A stretch of 64,000 nt of DNA from NCBI RefSeq assembly GCF_002238045.1, contig NZ_NBYO01000001.1, positions 1,178,001 to 1,242,000 of the forward strand, given 5' to 3'. The translations under genes and the position numbers were made by a program. Below the pieces are notes generated by a model. The model was not told where the DNA came from. It saw nothing but the letters and a program-made list of their open reading frames with translations, and did not search any database. The DNA is from Notoacmeibacter marinus. Its GTDB lineage: Bacteria; Pseudomonadota; Alphaproteobacteria; Rhizobiales; Rhizobiaceae. Positions 60,084-64,000 of this stretch are shown here, in pieces (position 1 is the first letter of the stretch; each line of letters begins with the position of its first letter).

Positions 60084-61421
60084 TTACTTGGTTGAACCCG
60101 CATCCGCGCGGTCCTGCGATGGCGGAAAGGCCGAGTCCTTGTCTTCGCCGCGCATCAGGCGAAGCGCTGCCTGCAATTGCAGATCGTCTTCGGCTTCGCG
60201 TGGCACATAGGCAGAAGAGCCGGAGCCCTCTTCATCTTCCAGATCGCCCGTAATGTGACCACGGAGCGAGGATTCGCTGCGCTTCAGATCGGCCTCGCGG
60301 CCCTTCATATCGTCCGGCAGCGGCTGGGTGACGCGAATGTCAGGCGTGATGCCCTTGCCTTGGATCGATGCGTCGGACGGCAGATAATAGAGCGCGGTCG
60401 TCAGCTTCAGCGCGCCGTTCTCCGCCATGGGCAGGACTGTCTGAACGGAGCCCTTGCCGAAAGACCGGGTACCGAGCACGGTCGCGCGCCGCATATCCTG
60501 CAGGGCGCCGGCCACGATTTCGGAAGCGGAGGCCGAGCCGCCATTGATCAGCACGATTAGTGGCTTGCCTTCGGCCAGATCGCCGGGCGTCGCATCATAG
60601 CGCTTATATTCACGGTCGTCGCGACCCCGCGTTGAGAGGATCTTGCCGCGATCGAGGAATGCGTCGGACACGGCAATGGCCTGGGTCAGCACGCCGCCCG
60701 GATTGAGACGCAGATCGAGCACGTAGCCCTTCAGCTCGTCTTCCGGGATTTCCTTCTTGATCTTCTTGAACCCCTTCTCGAGGTCCGCAAAGGTCTTCTC
60801 CGTAAAGGACGTGATCTTGAGGTAGCCGACATCGCCTTCGGCGCGCACCTTGACGGCCTGCACCTTGATGATGTCGCGGATGACTTCGATTTCCATCGGG
60901 GCGGTGGCGCCCTCGCGCAGGATGGTCAGAAGGATCGGCTCGCCACGGGCGCCCCGCATCCTCTCGACGGCTTCCGAAAGGGTCAGGCCGCGCACTTCCT
61001 CGCCATCGATCTTGGCGATCAGGTCGCCAGCCAGAACGCCCGCTTCCATGGCGGGTGTACCATCCATCGGCGCGATGACCTTGACGAGGTCGTCTTCCAT
61101 GGTGACTTCGATGCCAAGGCCGCCGAACTCGCCGCGGGTCTGGACATTCATGTCAGAGGCTTCGTCCGGATCGAGATAGGCCGAATGCGGATCGAGGGAG
61201 GCGAGCATGCCCTTGATGGCGCTCTGGATCAGTTCCTTTTCGTCCGGCTCGGTCACATACTGACCGCGCACCCGTTCCAGCACATCACCGAAAATAGCAA
61301 GCTGCCGATAGGTCTCGCTGCTGGCGGCTCTGGCCTGAAGGTCCAGGCCATTGGTCACGACGGTCATGGCCGTTGCACCCATCAGGGCGCCTGCACAGAG
61401 CAGCGAGAGCTTACGAATCAT
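60084..61421 (-). CDS. ctpA: Carboxy-terminal processing protease (S41)
   Basis: 445 residues from ATG 61421. Signal peptide, an N-terminal helical part, a PDZ domain (about 95-170, GLGIEVTMEDDLVKVIAPMDGTPA), then the protease core with the catalytic Ser in NGGSASASEIVAGAL and Lys in RSFGKGSVQT. It trims periplasmic proteins and affects cell envelope stability. Its start overlaps the envC stop by 11 bp, so the two are coupled. Confidence 0.93.
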   Translation of the reverse strand: MIRKLSLLCAGALMGATAMTVVTNGLDLQARAASSETYRQLAIFGDVLERVRGQYVTEPDEKELIQSAIKGMLASLDPHSAYLDPDEASDMNVQTRGEFGGLGIEVTMEDDLVKVIAPMDGTPAMEAGVLAGDLIAKIDGEEVRGLTLSEAVERMRGARGEPILLTILREGATAPMEIEVIRDIIKVQAVKVRAEGDVGYLKITSFTEKTFADLEKGFKKIKKEIPEDELKGYVLDLRLNPGGVLTQAIAVSDAFLDRGKILSTRGRDDREYKRYDATPGDLAEGKPLIVLINGGSASASEIVAGALQDMRRATVLGTRSFGKGSVQTVLPMAENGALKLTTALYYLPSDASIQGKGITPDIRVTQPLPDDMKGREADLKRSESSLRGHITGDLEDEEGSGSSAYVPREAEDDLQLQAALRLMRGEDKDSAFPPSQDRADAGSTK

Positions 61422-62883
61422 TATTCGTCCTTCCAAAACTGCGTTCCGACCACCATGCGGCCGGGTTCACTGGCTTTTTATCTTTCCAGAACTCAACGTA
61501 AAGAGCCGGCTCCGAAAGCGCATCCTCCAGCGGAGCCAATGCCGCCAGTCGCGTTTCGCCCATCTCGCCGACCGGTTCTCCTGCGAGCACGGACTGGCCG
61601 CGCGTCACATTGATCGCGTGCATGCCGCCCATCACAATCGAATAGCCTTCACCCGCATCCAGAATGATCGTCTGGCCGAAACTCCGAAACCGCCCTGCAA
61701 ACAGCACCGTACCCCCTGCAGGAGCCGTTACGATGGAGCCTGATTGTGACCGAACGGTGTCGCCAAGCCGTTTCTCGCCCGTTTCATCGGTATCGCCATA
61801 GCGGCTATCGAACTGTCCGGCTACCGGAAGGATCAGCTGGCCTTTCCGGGCAGAGAAGGGCAGACTAGCCGAAAGTCTATGATCGACATCCTTTTCGTCG
61901 GGATCGCGAAGCCGGGCGAGGCGATCGGCGAGTTCCTGGGCGGCCTTTGCCTTGGCCATCGCCTCCTCGGTGCGCTTGCGTTCGGCCTCGAGCGCGGCGA
62001 TACGCGCGGCCTCGGCAGCCTCATCGGCGCGTCGCTGCGCCTCCGTGCGGGCCGCTTCCTCGGCTTGCTGGCGCTCCTCTTCCAGAGACTGGATCAGTTC
62101 GGCAAGGCTGGACGCCTCCTCGGCCAGTTTCGACGCGCGGTCCTGTTCGGCATCGATCTGCGCCTGGCTTTTCTGGCGGGCGGCATTCTTGGCATCGAGA
62201 AGAAGCGACAGGCGATCCCGTTCGGCCGCCTGCTCCTGCTTCGCCTGAGACAGTTCGTGCCTTTGATCGGTGATCCGTGCCGTCACGTTTCGCAGATCGG
62301 ACAGGTCGCGAAGCAGGGCAGTGTTCTCCTGACGCAGTTCGGGCACCACCGCGCCGAGCAGAATGGCGCTGCGGACAGCCGACAGCGCATCGTCCGGGGT
62401 AACGAGCAGAGCCGGCGGCGGATTGAGCCCCATGCGCTGCAGCGAGGCCAGCACTTCGGCGAGAAGGGCGCGCCGCGTGACCAGAGACGTTCTGATACCC
62501 GACTGGCGTTCGCGCAGTCCCGTCAGACGTGTTTCGATGTCGGCAATGTCTTCGGTCAGCTTGCGCTCGGCCTTGGCGGCGTCGATCAGCGCGGCGCCGA
62601 TGGCACGCGCATCATTGCCGAGCGCCGCGATTTCGGCGGCGAGCGTTGCTCGGCGGGCAGTGCTTTCGGCAAGCCGGCGGGCCAGCGATTCATACTCGCT
62701 GCGCTTGACGTCGCGGCGAAGTGCGATCTTCCGGGCCGTGGTGTAGTCGGGTTCGAACCCCTTTGCCTCGTTGCTGGCTGGCGCATTCTTTTCTTCGGCG
62801 GCCATGGGCGCGGTGATGCAGACCGCCGCCAGAATGGAGCCAGCCGACAGAACACGCAGAAAGAACGAGCGGCGCGCAATCAT
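61411..62883 (-). CDS. envC: EnvC-like murein hydrolase activator (degenerate LytM)
   Basis: 490 residues. Signal peptide (to about residue 28), a long coiled coil (about 40-330, rich in Ala/Glu/Arg/Gln) and a C-terminal LytM/M23 domain from about 360 (FDSRYGDTDETG to LYVEFWKD). The zinc ligands of active LytM enzymes are missing: the HxxxD region reads RLGDTVRSQSG and the last His of LHFE is Tyr. This is the hallmark of EnvC-type activators of amidases at the septum. A perfect CtrA box lies 25 bp upstream of the ATG. Confidence 0.9.
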   Translation of the reverse strand: MIARRSFFLRVLSAGSILAAVCITAPMAAEEKNAPASNEAKGFEPDYTTARKIALRRDVKRSEYESLARRLAESTARRATLAAEIAALGNDARAIGAALIDAAKAERKLTEDIADIETRLTGLRERQSGIRTSLVTRRALLAEVLASLQRMGLNPPPALLVTPDDALSAVRSAILLGAVVPELRQENTALLRDLSDLRNVTARITDQRHELSQAKQEQAAERDRLSLLLDAKNAARQKSQAQIDAEQDRASKLAEEASSLAELIQSLEEERQQAEEAARTEAQRRADEAAEAARIAALEAERKRTEEAMAKAKAAQELADRLARLRDPDEKDVDHRLSASLPFSARKGQLILPVAGQFDSRYGDTDETGEKRLGDTVRSQSGSIVTAPAGGTVLFAGRFRSFGQTIILDAGEGYSIVMGGMHAINVTRGQSVLAGEPVGEMGETRLAALAPLEDALSEPALYVEFWKDKKPVNPAAWWSERSFGRTNNDS

Positions 62884-62907
62884 GCCGCTACCCTATCGCT
62901 ACGGTCG

Positions 62908-62926
62908 TTAAGTTTCGCTTAACCAT
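62908..62926. promoter_or_regulatory. CtrA box upstream of envC-ctpA
   Basis: TTAA (62908-62911), GTTTCGC, TTAACCAT (62919-62926): an exact full CtrA consensus, 25 bp before the envC start. It is oriented as at ftsK. Confidence 0.75.
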
Positions 62927-63029
62927 ATCGGCGTCCCCTCCGATGAGCCGACCCTCTAGGCAATAACCGTGGAGACAATATGACGCTGGCATTGCGGCAG
63001 GCTTACCTGCCGCGCGCAGCAGAAACCGG

Positions 63030-63512
63030 TCAGGCCCGGTGATAGGGATGTCCGCTGAGAATGGTCGTCGCCCGATAGAGCTGTTCGGCCAGGAGAATGC
63101 GCACGATCTGGTGCGGAAACGTCGCTGTGCCGAACGACATGACGAGATCGGCATGCGCCCGGAGAGACCGGTCATGACCGTCCGGCCCACCAATCGCAAG
63201 GACCAGTAAGCCGTCGCCTTGGTCGCGGTGGCGCGCCAGCGCATCCGCAAATGTCGTGGAAGAAAGACTGCGACCGTCTTCGTCGAGCAGGATCAGTCGT
63301 GCGCCGCCGTCCAGGTAGGAAAGCAGCCTGTCCGCCTCCTCGCGCTTCCTTTGCGCGGGCGACGAGGCGCGGCTTTCGGCAGGTTCGATAATGCCACCGA
63401 ATTGCAGACCGAGCTGGCTGCCGGCGCGCCGGAAGCGATCGATGTAACGATCGCACAGATCGGCTTCGGGACCGGCCTTCATCCGGCCCACGGCATGGAT
63501 CACGATTCGCAT
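63030..63512 (-). CDS. rlmH: 23S rRNA pseudouridine-1915 N3-methyltransferase
   Basis: 160 residues of the SPOUT fold. RIVIHAVGRMKAGPEADL, LILLDEDGRSLSS, LAIGGPDGHDRSL and the C-terminal MSFGTATFPHQIVRILLAEQLYRATTILSGHPYHR in pieces make the trefoil knot and SAM site. It methylates pseudouridine 1915 in helix 69. It follows rsfS by 31 bp. Confidence 0.95.
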   Translation of the reverse strand: MRIVIHAVGRMKAGPEADLCDRYIDRFRRAGSQLGLQFGGIIEPAESRASSPAQRKREEADRLLSYLDGGARLILLDEDGRSLSSTTFADALARHRDQGDGLLVLAIGGPDGHDRSLRAHADLVMSFGTATFPHQIVRILLAEQLYRATTILSGHPYHRA

Positions 63513-63543
63513 ACGCCCGCCTTACAGGGCCGGCGCCGTCCGT

Positions 63544-64000
63544 TCAATGAACGGTGCCGTCCTCCAGGTCGGGCAACTGCCACATCTTCTCCAGATTGTA
63601 GAATTCCCGGACTTCCGGGCGGAAGATATGGATGATGATGTCACCCTGATCGATGAGGATCCAGTCAGCCGAACCATCGCCTTCGACGCGGGCAACGCCC
63701 AGACCATTATCCTTGAGCGCCTGTTTGAGGTGCTCGGCAATGGCAGCGACGTGACGGTGCGAACGCCCGGAAGCGATCACCATGAAGTCGCCAAGGCTGG
63801 ATTTGCCCTGAATGTCGATGGAGAGAATGTCCTCTGCCTTGGAATCGTCCAGGGATGTGAGGACCGTGTTCAGCGTCCGTTCGGCGTTGCTATGGGCCGG
63901 GTCGTTCGTGCGTCTCGGCTCCGCCTTGCGATCGGTCGATGTATTGGCCGCGAGGGCCTGTGCGTGCTGTGCCAGCGTCGTTCCTTTCTGTTGCTGCCGT
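63544..64000 (-). CDS. rsfS: Ribosome silencing factor RsfS, N-terminus beyond window
   Basis: The open frame reaches the right edge with no certain start: at least 151 residues are visible. The RsfS core reads LDDSKAEDILSIDIQGKSSLGDFMVIASGRSHRHV (in pieces) through DGSADWILIDQGDIIIHIFRPEVREFYNLEKMW. RsfS binds uL14 and blocks subunit joining in starved cells. The N-terminal 55 residues are a polar extension common in Hyphomicrobiales. Confidence 0.9.
   Translation of the reverse strand, partial: RQQQKGTTLAQHAQALAANTSTDRKAEPRRTNDPAHSNAERTLNTVLTSLDDSKAEDILSIDIQGKSSLGDFMVIASGRSHRHVAAIAEHLKQALKDNGLGVARVEGDGSADWILIDQGDIIIHIFRPEVREFYNLEKMWQLPDLEDGTVH

Overview
This 64 kb window is a chromosomal segment of an alphaproteobacterium, almost certainly a member of the Hyphomicrobiales (Rhizobiales). 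Supporting signs are the atpHAGDC operon without atpI/B/E/F nearby, a CenR/OtpR-type regulator followed by a cyclic-nucleotide-binding protein, a Usg-family protein, an Omp25/31-like beta-barrel, DUF1674 (SdhAF4-like), rsmB next to a heparinase-like gene and purH, and three full CtrA boxes (TTAA-N7-TTAA). Composition is GC-rich throughout except for one island. I cannot name the genus.

Layout. 1-9.8 kb: edge of deoB, an L,D-transpeptidase, divergent cenR plus a CNBD protein, a thioesterase, xth, lolA, ftsK (CtrA box upstream), an MFS carrier, an AhpD-like protein and a chloramphenicol-acetyltransferase-like protein. 9.8-12.9 kb is the accessory stretch: a DUF202 membrane protein, about 1 kb of non-coding DNA with dispersed palindromes, a small membrane protein behind a long structured RNA leader, and one AT-rich orphan gene. 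12.9-22.6 kb: typA, an O-antigen-ligase-like protein, dxr with an aldo/keto reductase, arsR-arsC, a DUF1127 gene divergent from a VtlR-like LysR regulator, phoD and a Pmp3 peptide. 22.9-30.6 kb: two-subunit Na+/carboxylate-type symporter, a very short ORF with an extreme Shine-Dalgarno sequence, opgC, a secreted nuclease, an outer-membrane protein, DUF1674, htpX-rsmB. 30.7-39.9 kb: heparinase-like protein, purH, marR locus with a repeat-duplicated start region, acs, usg, zinT (with a Zur-like box), yggS. 40-52 kb: leuS-lptE, a DUF922 lipoprotein, an AEC carrier, a coupled glycosyltransferase/SDR/DUF2269 set, tal, priA, two envelope proteins. 52.3-58.2 kb: atpHAGDC from a clear promoter, then a HAD hydrolase. 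58.2-64 kb: rsfS-rlmH-envC-ctpA-yibQ-rppH, a cell-envelope and RNA-metabolism cluster read leftward, with a CtrA box before envC.

Functionally the window is mostly housekeeping: energy (ATP synthase, Acs), envelope biogenesis and division (FtsK, EnvC, CtpA, LolA, LptE, Ldt, WaaL-like), translation and RNA (TypA, LeuS, RsmB, RlmH, RsfS, RppH), and stress or metal responses (ArsRC, ZinT, HtpX). Most worth following up: a ~220-nt leader at 11515-11736 (minus strand) in which one strand can pair either with the aptamer-like P1 stem or with the Shine-Dalgarno sequence, a riboswitch-like arrangement that I do not recognise; a 19-bp tandem repeat that duplicates the ribosome binding site and start codon of marR; a 23-codon ORF whose SD matches 13 nt of the 16S rRNA tail; and three CtrA boxes placed before ftsK, envC-ctpA and usg.
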